DNA of 64,000 nt from Sporosarcina beigongshangi. GTDB taxonomy: Bacteria; Actinomycetota; Actinomycetes; Actinomycetales; Micrococcaceae. Location: the NCBI RefSeq assembly GCF_016820535.1, contig NZ_JADHDY010000008.1, positions 119,107 to 183,106 on the forward strand, in the 5' to 3' direction. Of the stretch, positions 53,488-64,000 are shown piece after piece (position 1 is the first letter of the stretch; the number at the start of each line of letters is the position of its first letter). The notes under the pieces were generated by a model. That model was not told the origin of the DNA and did no database searches. It saw nothing but the letters and a program-made list of their open reading frames with translations. A program made the position numbers and the translations under genes.

Positions 53488-54750
53488 TCAGTGCCCGGGC
53501 GCCGGCTGGGTTTCGGCGTGCGGGAAGGGACGGCCTCCGGGCAGCAGCGCCACGGCTGCCAGCATGGCCAGCGCGGCGAGGACGGCCAGCGCCCCGGCCA
53601 TGGCGTTCCAACCGAGTCCCTGGAACAGCAGCCCGGCGCTCCAGCCGATGAGGCTCGATCCGGCGTAGTAGGCGAGGTTGTACAGCGAGGCAGCCTGCGC
53701 CCGCCCGTTCGTGGCGAGGGCCCCGGTCCAGCCGGAGGCGATGCTGTGGGCACCAAAGAACCCGGCGGTGAACAGCAGCAGCCCGGCCAGGATTGTGGCC
53801 ATGGGGGCGGCCATGGTCACGGCCAGCCCCGCCACCATGGCCCCCGTGGACGCCAGCAGCACGCACCGCCGGCCCCAGCGGACCGCCAGCCCGGCAACCA
53901 TGCGGGAGGACACCGTGCCTGAAAGGTATGCGAGGAAAAGCAGGGCCACTGCCGACGCCGGGAATAAGTACGGCGGTGCCTCCAGCCGGAAACCGAGATA
54001 GTTGTAGACGCTGACAAAGGAGCCCATTAGCAGGAACGCCTGCGCGTAAAGGGCAATCAGCGGCCGGCTGCGCATTTGCGGCAGTAACCGGCCCAGCACG
54101 GCACCGAACCCAACGCCTGACTGCGGCACAAAACCGCGCGGCTTCGGTGCCAGCAGCAGGAACCCCGCGGCGGCGACGGCGGCGCAAAGGGAAACGGCCA
54201 GGGTGCCCATGCGCCAGCCGGCCAGGTCTGCCACGGGCCCGGCCAGCAGGCGGCCGAACAGCCCGCCCAGTGTGGTGCCCGCAACGTAGGCCCCGGCCGC
54301 CGCGGGGGCACTGCGGGGCTGGACCTCCTCCGTCAGGTAGGCGATGGCCAAGGCCGGGATGCCGCCCAATGCGGCGCCTTCCAGGCCGCGCAGCAGCAGG
54401 AGCACTTCAAAATTTGGGGCGGCCGGAACCAACAGGCCAAACATGGTTGCCAGGACCACAGCCAGGCCCATGGTGCGCACCCTGCCCCAGCGGTCCGACA
54501 CGAACGACCACGGCAACACGGCAAGCGCCAAGCCGACGGTGGCCACGGAAATTGTCAGCGACGCCTGCGCGGCCGTGACGCCCAGCTGGCGCGACACCAA
54601 CGGCAGCAGGCCCTGCAGCGAGTACAACTGCGCAAATGTGGCCACCCCGGCACACGCCAGCGCAGCCAGCATCCTTCGGTATCCGGCGCTGCCTCTTTGG
54701 TGCCCGCCCCAGGGTTGAGTGCCTGCCGGTTCAGCCACGGTTCGCTTCAT
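53488..54750 (-). CDS. MFS transporter (YnfM-like)
   Basis: 420 aa, 12 hydrophobic helices. Resembles the YnfM/arabinose-efflux-like group: AQLYSLQGLLPLVSRQLGVT, motif A DRWGRVRTMG, and central GGIPALAIAYLTEE. The 3' end is convergent with the DHA2 exporter, about 40 bp apart, so the two transporters are separate units. Substrate unknown. Confidence 0.88.
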   Translation of the reverse strand: MKRTVAEPAGTQPWGGHQRGSAGYRRMLAALACAGVATFAQLYSLQGLLPLVSRQLGVTAAQASLTISVATVGLALAVLPWSFVSDRWGRVRTMGLAVVLATMFGLLVPAAPNFEVLLLLRGLEGAALGGIPALAIAYLTEEVQPRSAPAAAGAYVAGTTLGGLFGRLLAGPVADLAGWRMGTLAVSLCAAVAAAGFLLLAPKPRGFVPQSGVGFGAVLGRLLPQMRSRPLIALYAQAFLLMGSFVSVYNYLGFRLEAPPYLFPASAVALLFLAYLSGTVSSRMVAGLAVRWGRRCVLLASTGAMVAGLAVTMAAPMATILAGLLLFTAGFFGAHSIASGWTGALATNGRAQAASLYNLAYYAGSSLIGWSAGLLFQGLGWNAMAGALAVLAALAMLAAVALLPGGRPFPHAETQPAPGH

Positions 54751-54846
54751 TCACACTGCCACGGTAATTCGGCGGCAGTCCGCCCGTCCAATGCACCCGG
54801 CCAATGCACTTTGCCGCCAGGTGCGAACGGCACCGGGCCGCAGGGC

Positions 54847-55752
54847 CTACCTCAGCACGACGGTGCGGTTGCCCGACAGGATGATGCGGCCTTCGGCATG
54901 CCACCGCACCGCGTTGCTCAGGGCCTTGCATTCGGCATCACGGCCAACTGCCACCAGGCCCTCCGGACCGTAGCTGTGGTCAACCTCGATGACCTGCTGG
55001 GCGATGATGGGCCCCTCGTCGAGTTCGGAGTTGACGTAGTGTGCCGTGGCCCCGACCGTCTTGACCCCGCGGTCGAAGGCCTGGTGATAGGGTTTGGCAC
55101 CCTTGAAGCTGGGCAGGAAAGAGTGGTGGATGTTGATGGCCCGCCCCGACAACACCGACGTGAGGTTGTCGCTGAGCACCTGCATGTACCTGGCCAGGAC
55201 CACCAGCTCCACCTGGCAGTCCTCCACGAGCTCCAGCAGCCGGGCTTCGGCTGCCGGCTTGGTCTCCGGCGTAACGGGGATGTGGTGGTACGGAATGCCA
55301 TGCCATTCCACCAAGCCCCGATGGGTTTCATGGTTGGAGACAACGGCGACAATTTCCACCGGAAGTTCGCCGTTTCGGGCGCGAAAGAGCAGATCATTCA
55401 GGCAGTGGCCGAACTTGGAGACCATGACCAAAATGCGTTCCTTGCGGGCCTGCGGCTCCAACCGCCAATTCATGCCCCATTGTGCGGCCACCGGCGCGAA
55501 CTCCGCCCGCAGCACTTCACGGCCGGGTCCGCCACCTCCGGTGAGGAAATGCACCCGCATGAAGAAGTGCTTGACCCGCTGGTCGCCGAATTGCTTGATG
55601 TCCACGATGTAGCAGCCGTTCTTGAGCAGGAATTCGGCCACGGCGTGCACAATCCCGGGTGATTCGGCACAATCCAGGGTGAGTACGAAACCCTCACCCT
55701 GCGTCGGGTTCACTGCCGGCATGCCCGACGGCGTCAACGGCTCCGCGCTCAC
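54847..55752 (-). CDS. purU: Formyltetrahydrofolate deformylase PurU
   Basis: 301 aa. Hydrolyses 10-formyl-THF to THF and formate. An N-terminal ACT domain (residues about 15-95: LTLDCAESPGIVHAVAEFLL) precedes the formyl-transferase domain with catalytic His/Asp in NIHHSFLPSFKGAKPY and AHYVNSELDEGPI. Starts with GTG overlapping the permease stop (GTGA). In this module it would return one-carbon units as formate when glycine cleavage loads the folate pool. Confidence 0.95.
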   Translation of the reverse strand: MSAEPLTPSGMPAVNPTQGEGFVLTLDCAESPGIVHAVAEFLLKNGCYIVDIKQFGDQRVKHFFMRVHFLTGGGGPGREVLRAEFAPVAAQWGMNWRLEPQARKERILVMVSKFGHCLNDLLFRARNGELPVEIVAVVSNHETHRGLVEWHGIPYHHIPVTPETKPAAEARLLELVEDCQVELVVLARYMQVLSDNLTSVLSGRAINIHHSFLPSFKGAKPYHQAFDRGVKTVGATAHYVNSELDEGPIIAQQVIEVDHSYGPEGLVAVGRDAECKALSNAVRWHAEGRIILSGNRTVVLR

Positions 55753-57218
55753 TGGCCGGCCTCCCTCTCAATCGCCAGTTCCTGGTCGGTGCGGGACCGC
55801 TCCGATTCCAGGTCTTCCTTGAACTTCGCGTAGCGGGCCCGATGGCCGGGGGTCTTTCCAACGAGGTACCAGAGGACACCGAGCACAATGAACCACAGGG
55901 GAGTCGCCAGGAGGGGAATCAGCGTGTCCATTTGCGTGGTCAGCGCCCACAGGACAAAGGCGAAGAAGGCAAACACCACATAAACCATGGGGATGCCGCC
56001 GGGCATCTTGAACTTCGACGCCTTGTGCAATTCAGGGCGGCGCCGGCGGAACGCCAGGTAGCTGGCAAGAATGATGGACCAGACAAAGATGAAGCACACA
56101 GCAGCAACAGTGGTGACCATTTCAAAGGCCTTGCCGACGTCCTGGCCGGCGTACATCAGCACAACACCGGAGAGCAGCAGGATGCAGGACAGGAACAAGG
56201 CGTTGTTGGGAACCTTGCTTTGGGACAGCCTGGCGAAACGCTTCGGGGCGTCGCCTTCCTGTGCCAGGCCGTAAACCATGCGGGAGGTGGAGTAGATGCC
56301 GGAGTTGGCCGAGGACATGGCGGACGTCAGCACCACCAGGTTGACCACCGTGGCGGCGGCACCGAGCCCTGCGAGGGAGAACATGGCGATGAACGGGCTT
56401 TCCCCGGCGTTGAACTGGGTCCACGGAATGACCGACATGAGGATGATCAAGGCACCGACATAGAAGAGCAGGACGCGAATCGGGATGGAGTTGATCGCTT
56501 TGGGAAGGTTCTTTTCCGGATCCTTGGCCTCGGCTGCCGTAGTGCCGACCAGCTCAATGCCTACGAACGCAAACACGGCGATCTGGAAACCGGCCACAAA
56601 GCCCATGAACTCGTTGGGGAAGAATCCGCCGTGGCTCCACAGATTGGTGAAGCTTGCCGTTCCGGAGTCGGACTGGAATCGGCTGAAAATCATGAACAGG
56701 CCCACCACTATCAAGGCCGCAATCGCGACGATCTTGATGAGCGCAAACCAGAACTCCGTTTCACCAAACGCCTTCACGGTGGTCAGGTTCAGCACCAGCA
56801 GGATCCCGATGGTGATCAGGCCGGGGATCCACAGGGGGAGTCCGGGCCAGAGCACCTTGGAGTACGCCGCAATCGCAATGACGTCCGCGATGCCGGTAAT
56901 GACCCAGCAGAACCAGTACGTCCAGCCAGTGAAGAATCCGGCCCACGGTCCCAGCAGGTCCGCCGCGAAATCGCTGAACGATTTGTAATGGAGGTTGCTC
57001 AGCAGCAGCTCGCCCATGGCCCGCATGACGAAGAACAGCATGAATCCGATGATCATGTAGACAAAAATCACCGAGGGGCCCGCGGCGGAGATGGTCTTGC
57101 CCGATCCCATGAACAGTCCGGTGCCGATGGCCCCGCCGATGGCGATGAGCTGAATATGCCGGTTGCTCAGCTGCCGCTCGAGCTGGGGCGAAGTGTCGGA
57201 AACGGGGCTGGAATGCAT
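55749..57218 (-). CDS. APC-family amino-acid permease (CycA-like)
   Basis: 489 aa, 12 TM helices. Conserved amino-acid permease start LSNRHIQLIAIGGAIGTGLF, then FSWVITGIADV-like text (WCWVITGIADVIAIAAYSK) and GIELVGTTAAEAKDPEKNLP. It resembles CycA (D-Ala/D-Ser/glycine) and related permeases. The tandem glycine riboswitch 55 bp upstream of its start points to glycine, or glycine-like amino acids, as substrate. ATG 57218 was chosen; no clear ribosome binding site is visible, so translation may be controlled by the riboswitch. Confidence 0.9.
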   Translation of the reverse strand: MHSSPVSDTSPQLERQLSNRHIQLIAIGGAIGTGLFMGSGKTISAAGPSVIFVYMIIGFMLFFVMRAMGELLLSNLHYKSFSDFAADLLGPWAGFFTGWTYWFCWVITGIADVIAIAAYSKVLWPGLPLWIPGLITIGILLVLNLTTVKAFGETEFWFALIKIVAIAALIVVGLFMIFSRFQSDSGTASFTNLWSHGGFFPNEFMGFVAGFQIAVFAFVGIELVGTTAAEAKDPEKNLPKAINSIPIRVLLFYVGALIILMSVIPWTQFNAGESPFIAMFSLAGLGAAATVVNLVVLTSAMSSANSGIYSTSRMVYGLAQEGDAPKRFARLSQSKVPNNALFLSCILLLSGVVLMYAGQDVGKAFEMVTTVAAVCFIFVWSIILASYLAFRRRRPELHKASKFKMPGGIPMVYVVFAFFAFVLWALTTQMDTLIPLLATPLWFIVLGVLWYLVGKTPGHRARYAKFKEDLESERSRTDQELAIEREAGQ

Positions 57219-57272
57219 GTTTGTCAAAGGAGGCCCTTCGTTTGGGTGGCCGAATGCACCACGAAGATTTTG

Positions 57273-57490
57273 TCCTCCCCACTCTGTCTGGGACCTGAGA
57301 GTTTCCGCGTCGCCTTGAAAACAAGGCGTCGCTTGCACCGTCGGTGAGTCCGGTTGCCCGAACTGCTTTCCAGAGTTGCCTAGCCGCGGCGGTACGGGGG
57401 CCTGAGAGATTCCCGGGGAGGGTTTGCTCCTTCGGCGCCCACCGAAACCTGCGCCAGGCGCAGGCTTGCCAGCGGAACTCTCCCGCAGCG
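57273..57490 (-). promoter_or_regulatory. Tandem glycine riboswitch controlling the amino-acid permease and purU
   Basis: Read on the minus strand from 57490. Aptamer 1 has GGGAGAG-type P1, GGGCGCCGAAGGAGCAAACC and CTCCCCGGGAATCTCTCAGG. Aptamer 2 has GGCAACTCTGGAAAGCAG, CACCGACGGTGCAAGCGACG, a stem GCCTTGTTTTCAAGGC and AACTCTCAGGTCCCAGACAG. These are the conserved glycine-aptamer elements, arranged as the cooperative double aptamer. It ends about 55 nt before the permease start. Whether it turns expression on or off cannot be told from the sequence; a glycine importer would normally be switched off, whereas gcv riboswitches are usually on-switches. Confidence 0.95.
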
Positions 57491-57525
57491 GATCATAGGC
57501 ACTTCACATAAAGCTAATTGCTTTG

Positions 57526-57539
57526 GTGACGCGAGTCAC
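57526..57539. promoter_or_regulatory. Palindrome between the two glycine riboswitch promoters
   Basis: GTGAC-GCGA-GTCAC, a dyad located between the two divergent riboswitch leaders. A second dyad, CCATC-N8-GATGG, lies at 57573-57590. They are candidate operators in the shared promoter region; no regulator can be named. Confidence 0.35.
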
Positions 57540-57699
57540 ACCCTAGCCAAGGTGAGGCAAATTGCGCAAGGGCCATCCAATATTTGATGGCGGGACCGGC
57601 TGCATCGCGCCAATTCGTGGATATTGTTTGGCCGCACCGGCTTCATCGTGTAACGTGTGCTCCGAATCACCCTAAAAATCTTAATATGCCTTTCGAACC

Positions 57700-57890
57700 G
57701 TGGCGGGAGAGTCCTCCCAGCTATTGTGGCGGCGCCGTAGGAGCAAATCCTCCCCAGGAATCTCTCAGGCCCCTGTACCGCCGCGGTGAGGCAACTCTGG
57801 AAAGCAGCCCGGGCAACCGGGCTCACCGACGGTGCAAAGCGGATGAACCATCCGCGGAATCTCTCAGGTCCAAGACAGAGCGGGGAGGAA
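57700..57890 (+). promoter_or_regulatory. Tandem glycine riboswitch controlling gcvP
   Basis: Aptamer 1 contains TGGCGGGAGAG, GCGCCGTAGGAGCAAATCC (GCCGTAGG replaces the usual GCCGAAGG) and CCAGGAATCTCTCAGGCCCC. Aptamer 2 contains GGCAACTCTGGAAAGCAGC, CACCGACGGTGCAAAGCGG and GGAATCTCTCAGGTCC. It ends 49 nt upstream of the gcvP start. The linker GTACCGCCGCGG to GGCAACTCTGGAAAGCAG is nearly identical to that of the minus-strand riboswitch, so one of the two probably arose by duplication and inversion of the other. Confidence 0.96.
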
Positions 57891-57938
57891 CCCAACCCAT
57901 GCCGTGTCCCTCGGACCGGCCGTACTTTGGAGTTCCTC

Positions 57939-60809
<2,871 letters not shown>

Positions 60810-60836
60810 AGCCAACCCCACCGCAAAGGAATTCCC

Positions 60837-61970
60837 ATGACTGAGAACCACACAGCCCTTTACGGCGAGCACCGGAAGGCCGGCGCATCGTTCACCGACT
60901 TCGGTGGCTGGCAGATGCCATTGAAGTACTCCTCCGAATTGGCAGAGCACCACGCAGTACGCAACGCAGCAGGCCTCTTTGACCTCTCCCACATGGGTGA
61001 AGTTTGGGTCACCGGCCCGGATGCCGCGGCATTCCTGGACTACGCCTTGGCCGGAAAGCTCTCGGCTGTTGCCGTTGGCAAGGCCAAATACTCGCTCATC
61101 TGCAACGTTGACGGCGGCATCGTCGATGACCTGATCTCCTACCGCCTGGCCGACGAGAGGTTCCTCGTTGTCCCCAACGCGGGCAACGCAGCAACCGTCG
61201 CCGGGCTTTTGGCAGAACGCGCCGCAAGCTTCAACGTTGTTGTCGAGGATGCCTCCGCGGAAACCTCCTTGGTCGCTGTGCAGGGCCCCAACGCTCAGGC
61301 GATCCTGCTGAGCCTGGTCCCGGCCGAGCAGCACTCCCTGGTCACCGAGATGAAGTACTACGCCGCAGGTGAAGTAGCCATCACGGTCAACGGCACCACC
61401 AACCCGCTGCTGGTGGCCCGCACGGGATACACCGGTGAAGACGGCTTCGAAATTTATGTGCCCAACGCAGATGCCGCGGCCCTCTGGCAGGCGCTCTTGG
61501 AAAACGGTGCGGATCAGGGTCTCATTCCGGCCGGCCTGGCCTCCCGGGACTCCCTCCGCCTCGAGGCGGGCATGCCCCTGTACGGCAACGAGCTCTCCAT
61601 CGAGGGGCATGCCTACTCGGCCGGGCTGGGCCCCGTGGTCTCGCTTGCCAAGGAAAGCGACTTCATCGGCAAGGCCGCCCTTGCCGCCATCAAGGAAGCG
61701 GGCGACGGCGTCAGTTCCGGCCGCAAGCTGGTGGGCCTCAAGGGCGCGGGCCGCCGGGCCGCCCGCGGGCACTACACGGTCCTGAAGGACGGCGCCACCA
61801 TCGGCGAGGTCACCTCCGGCCAGCCGAGCCCCACCCTGGGCTACCCGGTCGCCATGGCCTATGTCGACGTCGAACATGCCACAGTGGGCACCCTGCTGGA
61901 CGTGGACCTGCGGGGCAAGGCCGAACCGTTCGAAGTGGTTGCACTGCCGTTTTACAAGCGTCAAAAGTAA
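60837..61970 (+). CDS. gcvT: Aminomethyltransferase, T protein
   Basis: 377 aa. Transfers the methylene group from the H protein to THF with release of ammonia. Motifs: GGWQMPLKYSSELAEHHAVR, LFDLSHMGEVWVTGPDAAAF and ARTGYTGEDGFEIYVP, with the C-terminal barrel (VVALPFYKRQK). AAAGGA lies 8 nt before ATG. It follows gcvP by 27 bp and precedes gcvH by about 100 bp. Confidence 0.96.
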   Translation: MTENHTALYGEHRKAGASFTDFGGWQMPLKYSSELAEHHAVRNAAGLFDLSHMGEVWVTGPDAAAFLDYALAGKLSAVAVGKAKYSLICNVDGGIVDDLISYRLADERFLVVPNAGNAATVAGLLAERAASFNVVVEDASAETSLVAVQGPNAQAILLSLVPAEQHSLVTEMKYYAAGEVAITVNGTTNPLLVARTGYTGEDGFEIYVPNADAAALWQALLENGADQGLIPAGLASRDSLRLEAGMPLYGNELSIEGHAYSAGLGPVVSLAKESDFIGKAALAAIKEAGDGVSSGRKLVGLKGAGRRAARGHYTVLKDGATIGEVTSGQPSPTLGYPVAMAYVDVEHATVGTLLDVDLRGKAEPFEVVALPFYKRQK

Positions 61971-62072
61971 ATCCCACCCGCTCCCACAGCTCACACCTGC
62001 TGTGGGGCCCTCGCGGGTCTGGGCCCAATCCGCGGCCCACCCTCTACTCACATTTTTTGGACAAGGATCATT

Positions 62073-62456
62073 ATGAGCAAGGTAGCAGCAGAACTGCAGT
62101 ACTCCGTTGAGCACGAGTGGATCGCCCGCGACGGTGCGGGTCCCGCCACCATTGGAGTCTCGGCCGTGGCCGCAGACGCCCTCGGTGACATTGTGTACGT
62201 TGACCTGCCCGAGGCCGGGTCCGCCGTCACCGCAGGCGAGACCTGCGGTGAGATCGAATCCACCAAGTCGGTCTCCGACCTGTACTCCCCGGTGACGGGC
62301 ATGGTCACCGAAGTGAACACGGCCGCCGTCGAGGATCCCGCTGTGATCAATACGGACCCTTACGGTGCGGGCTGGCTGTTCAAGGTTGAGGTTGCCTCCG
62401 AGGGGCCCCTGCTCAGTGCCGAAGAGTACGCGGCCGCCAACGGTGGCGAGCTGTGA
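62073..62456 (+). CDS. gcvH: Glycine cleavage system H protein
   Basis: 127 aa lipoyl carrier. Lipoylation site Lys65 in [14 protein letters not shown]. Contains the conserved [16 protein letters not shown] and [13 protein letters not shown]. Shuttles the aminomethyl group between P and T proteins. Its stop overlaps the glyA start as GTGA. A terminator-like hairpin is not visible between gcvT and gcvH; the intervening 100 bp contain CACAGCTCACACCTGCTGTG, a possible stem. Confidence 0.97.
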   Translation: MSKVAAELQYSVEHEWIARDGAGPATIGVSAVAADALGDIVYVDLPEAGSAVTAGETCGEIESTKSVSDLYSPVTGMVTEVNTAAVEDPAVINTDPYGAGWLFKVEVASEGPLLSAEEYAAANGGEL

Positions 62457-63769
62457 GCGCCGCCACGGTGAACTACGTGCAGCTTGTCTCCGCCAGCCTC
62501 GATGCGCCGTTGTCGGAGCTTGACCCGGAAATCGCTGCATCGATCGACGCCGAATTGGGCCGCCAGCGCAGCGGCCTTGAAATGATCGCCTCGGAAAACC
62601 ACACCGCGGCGGCAGTCATGGCGGCCCAGGGCTCGGTCCTGACGAACAAGTACGCCGAGGGTTACCCGGGCCGCCGCTATTACGGCGGTTGTGAGCACGT
62701 CGACGTCATTGAGCAGCTGGCCATTGACCGGGTCAAAGCCCTGTTCGGCGCCGACTACGCCAACGTGCAGCCGCACTCCGGTGCCCAGGCCAACGCCTCG
62801 GTCATGCACGCGCTGATCAAGCCCGGCGACACCATCATGGGCCTGAACCTGGCCCACGGCGGACACCTGACCCACGGCATGAAAATCAACTTCTCCGGGC
62901 GCCTGTACAACGTGGTCCCGTATCAGGTGCGTGAAGACACCCACCAGGTGGACATGGCCGAGGTTGAGCGCTTGGCGCTTGAGCACAAGCCGGCCATGAT
63001 CGTTGCCGGCTGGTCGGCCTATGCCCGCCAGCTCGATTTTGCCGAATTCCGACGCATCGCAGATCTGGTGGGAGCCTACCTGATGGTGGACATGGCGCAC
63101 TTTGCCGGTCTGGTGGCTGCGGGCCTGCACCCTTCACCGGTGCCGCACGCCCACGTCACCACGTCCACCACGCACAAGACCCTGGCCGGCCCCCGCGGCG
63201 GCATCATCCTGAGCAACGACGCGGACATCGCCAAGAAGATCAACTCGGCTGTGTTCCCCGGACAGCAGGGCGGCCCGTTGGAGCATGTCATCGCCGGCAA
63301 GGCCGTGGCCTTCAAGATCGCCGCTACTGCGGAGTTCAAGGAACGCCAGGAGCGCGTGCTGGCCGGTGCCCACATACTGGCCGAGCGCCTGACACAGCCC
63401 GACGTTGCCGCCAAGGGAATCTCAGTGATTTCCGGTGGCACCGACGTGCACCTGGTGCTGGTTGACCTGCGTAACTGCGAGCTCAACGGCCAGGAAGCTG
63501 AAGACCGTTTGGCCGCGATTGACATCACCGTCAACCGCAACGCCGTGCCGTTTGACCCGCGTCCGCCCATGGTGACCTCGGGCCTGCGTATTGGTACACC
63601 GGCTCTGGCAACCCGTGGCTTTGGCGAGGCCGCCTTTGCGGAGGTGGCAGACATCATTGCCGACGCGCTCGTTGCCGACGCCGGGGCCGACCTCTCGAGC
63701 CTTCGCAGCCGTGTTGCGGCGTTGGCGGATGCCCACCCGTTGTACCCATCGGTAGGGAATCTCTCCTAG
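62453..63769 (+). CDS. glyA: Serine hydroxymethyltransferase
   Basis: 438 aa PLP enzyme interconverting glycine plus methylene-THF and serine plus THF. The PLP lysine lies in [17 protein letters not shown]. Typical: [36 protein letters not shown] and [21 protein letters not shown] start overlapping the gcvH stop. In this operon it probably runs towards serine, using methylene-THF made by the gcv proteins. An Ala-rich 15-residue head precedes the domain. Confidence 0.97.
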   Translation: MSAATVNYVQLVSASLDAPLSELDPEIAASIDAELGRQRSGLEMIASENHTAAAVMAAQGSVLTNKYAEGYPGRRYYGGCEHVDVIEQLAIDRVKALFGADYANVQPHSGAQANASVMHALIKPGDTIMGLNLAHGGHLTHGMKINFSGRLYNVVPYQVREDTHQVDMAEVERLALEHKPAMIVAGWSAYARQLDFAEFRRIADLVGAYLMVDMAHFAGLVAAGLHPSPVPHAHVTTSTTHKTLAGPRGGIILSNDADIAKKINSAVFPGQQGGPLEHVIAGKAVAFKIAATAEFKERQERVLAGAHILAERLTQPDVAAKGISVISGGTDVHLVLVDLRNCELNGQEAEDRLAAIDITVNRNAVPFDPRPPMVTSGLRIGTPALATRGFGEAAFAEVADIIADALVADAGADLSSLRSRVAALADAHPLYPSVGNLS

Positions 63770-63782
63770 CGATACAGTTGCG

Positions 63783-63820
63783 CACTGCGGTGGATGCCTT
63801 GGAGGGTGTCCGCCGCAGTG
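63783..63820 (+). terminator. Hairpin between glyA and sdaA
   Basis: CACTGCGGTGGA and TCCGCCGCAGTG pair with one mismatch around a 14-nt loop. No T-tract follows (ACCGGCC), so it may be a partial terminator or processing site between glyA and sdaA. Confidence 0.4.
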
Positions 63821-63908
63821 ACCGGCCGTGCATGCACCGACATGGTGCGCCCGGCGCTCCGCCAGGCTTTTGGGTGGAGCAGTATTTGCACTTGAATGAG
63901 GTACTCAG

Positions 63909-64000
63909 ATGTCGGTTGGCGTTTTTGATTTGTTCACAGTGGGCATTGGCCCGTCGAGTTCCCACACTGTGGGGCCCATGCGGGCTGCCGCGGCGTTCGT
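63909..64000 (+). CDS. sdaA: L-serine ammonia-lyase SdaA (3'-truncated by window edge)
   Basis: The first 30 codons of a gene cut by the window end. They read [20 protein letters not shown] followed by [11 protein letters not shown], the N-terminal signature of the iron-sulfur L-serine dehydratase. GAGG lies 9 nt before ATG 63909. The enzyme converts serine to pyruvate and ammonia, and so completes a glycine-to-serine-to-pyruvate route with the preceding genes. It probably continues the same operon, 139 bp after glyA. Confidence 0.93.
   Translation, partial: MSVGVFDLFTVGIGPSSSHTVGPMRAAAAF

Noticed and set aside
51806..54187. A 793-codon minus-strand frame opposite the MFS exporter
   Set aside because: The translation is low-complexity and His/Gly/Gln-rich, typical of an antisense GC artefact. 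The plus strand carries a full MFS protein, and the frame also crosses two real genes.

Overview
This 64 kb window comes from the chromosome of a high-GC Gram-positive actinobacterium, most probably an Arthrobacter-like member of the Micrococcaceae. The evidence is the mycothiol deacetylase MshB, the actinobacterial forms of DapD and the small DUF3117 protein, and a gene order that follows the Mycobacterium tuberculosis Rv1165-Rv1232 region (typA, mshB, fdxC/A, dapC, dapD, dapE, LOG protein, DivIVA-like, tag, DUF3117, O-methyltransferase, sigE, tatB, mrp, CBS protein). Most of the window is core chromosome. No phage, CRISPR array, insertion sequence, rRNA or tRNA gene was recognised.

Layout. 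1-4.4 kb: the end of a hydrophobic protein, a decayed reading frame, and an ABC exporter with its own DesK/DesR-type two-component system. 4.7-12.7 kb: typA, then a complete oligopeptide ABC importer with a fused double ATPase. 12.8-19.4 kb: mshB, a repeat-bracketed AbiEi/Vsr-like gene, ferredoxin, dapC, citrate synthase. 19.6-23.5 kb: an orphan polar amino-acid binding protein, an M20 amidohydrolase, a TetR regulator and an unknown gene. 23.5-32 kb: a lysozyme-like secreted protein, dapD, a membrane-anchored molybdopterin oxidoreductase, dapE, and a gluABCD-type importer. 32.1-41.9 kb: LOG phosphoribohydrolase, DivIVA-like protein, tag, a glycosyltransferase, DUF3117, O-methyltransferase, sigE (without an adjacent anti-sigma gene), tatB, mrp, DUF1003, PRC/MgtE_N/CBS protein, GSP17M-like protein. 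42.1-54.8 kb: a membrane protein with a winged-helix regulator, aminopeptidase P, PHP phosphoesterase, DEAD-box helicase, RNB ribonuclease, ferritin-like protein, a P-loop kinase, YdhR, an ECF sigma factor and two MFS transporters. 54.8-64 kb: a glycine/serine and one-carbon module.

The clearest functional unit is the last one. An APC amino-acid permease plus purU (minus strand) and gcvP-gcvT-gcvH-glyA (plus strand, followed by the start of sdaA) diverge from one 720 bp gap. Each arm carries its own tandem glycine riboswitch. Together they would import glycine, cleave it to methylene-THF, condense it to serine, deaminate serine to pyruvate, and recover THF from 10-formyl-THF.

The most unusual non-coding content is a set of intergenic inverted-repeat families. 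Family A is built on CGCTCTATCACCTTCCGGG (two loci). Family B is built on GAAACTGCAGCACTTGCGA, arranged two direct plus two inverted units (three loci, two of them bracketing the AbiEi/Vsr-like gene). Family C comprises palindromes of exactly 71 bp (four loci). A fourth group is terminator hairpins sharing a GTACGACGGCGG core. All start choices, families and roles were read by eye; none was checked against a database.
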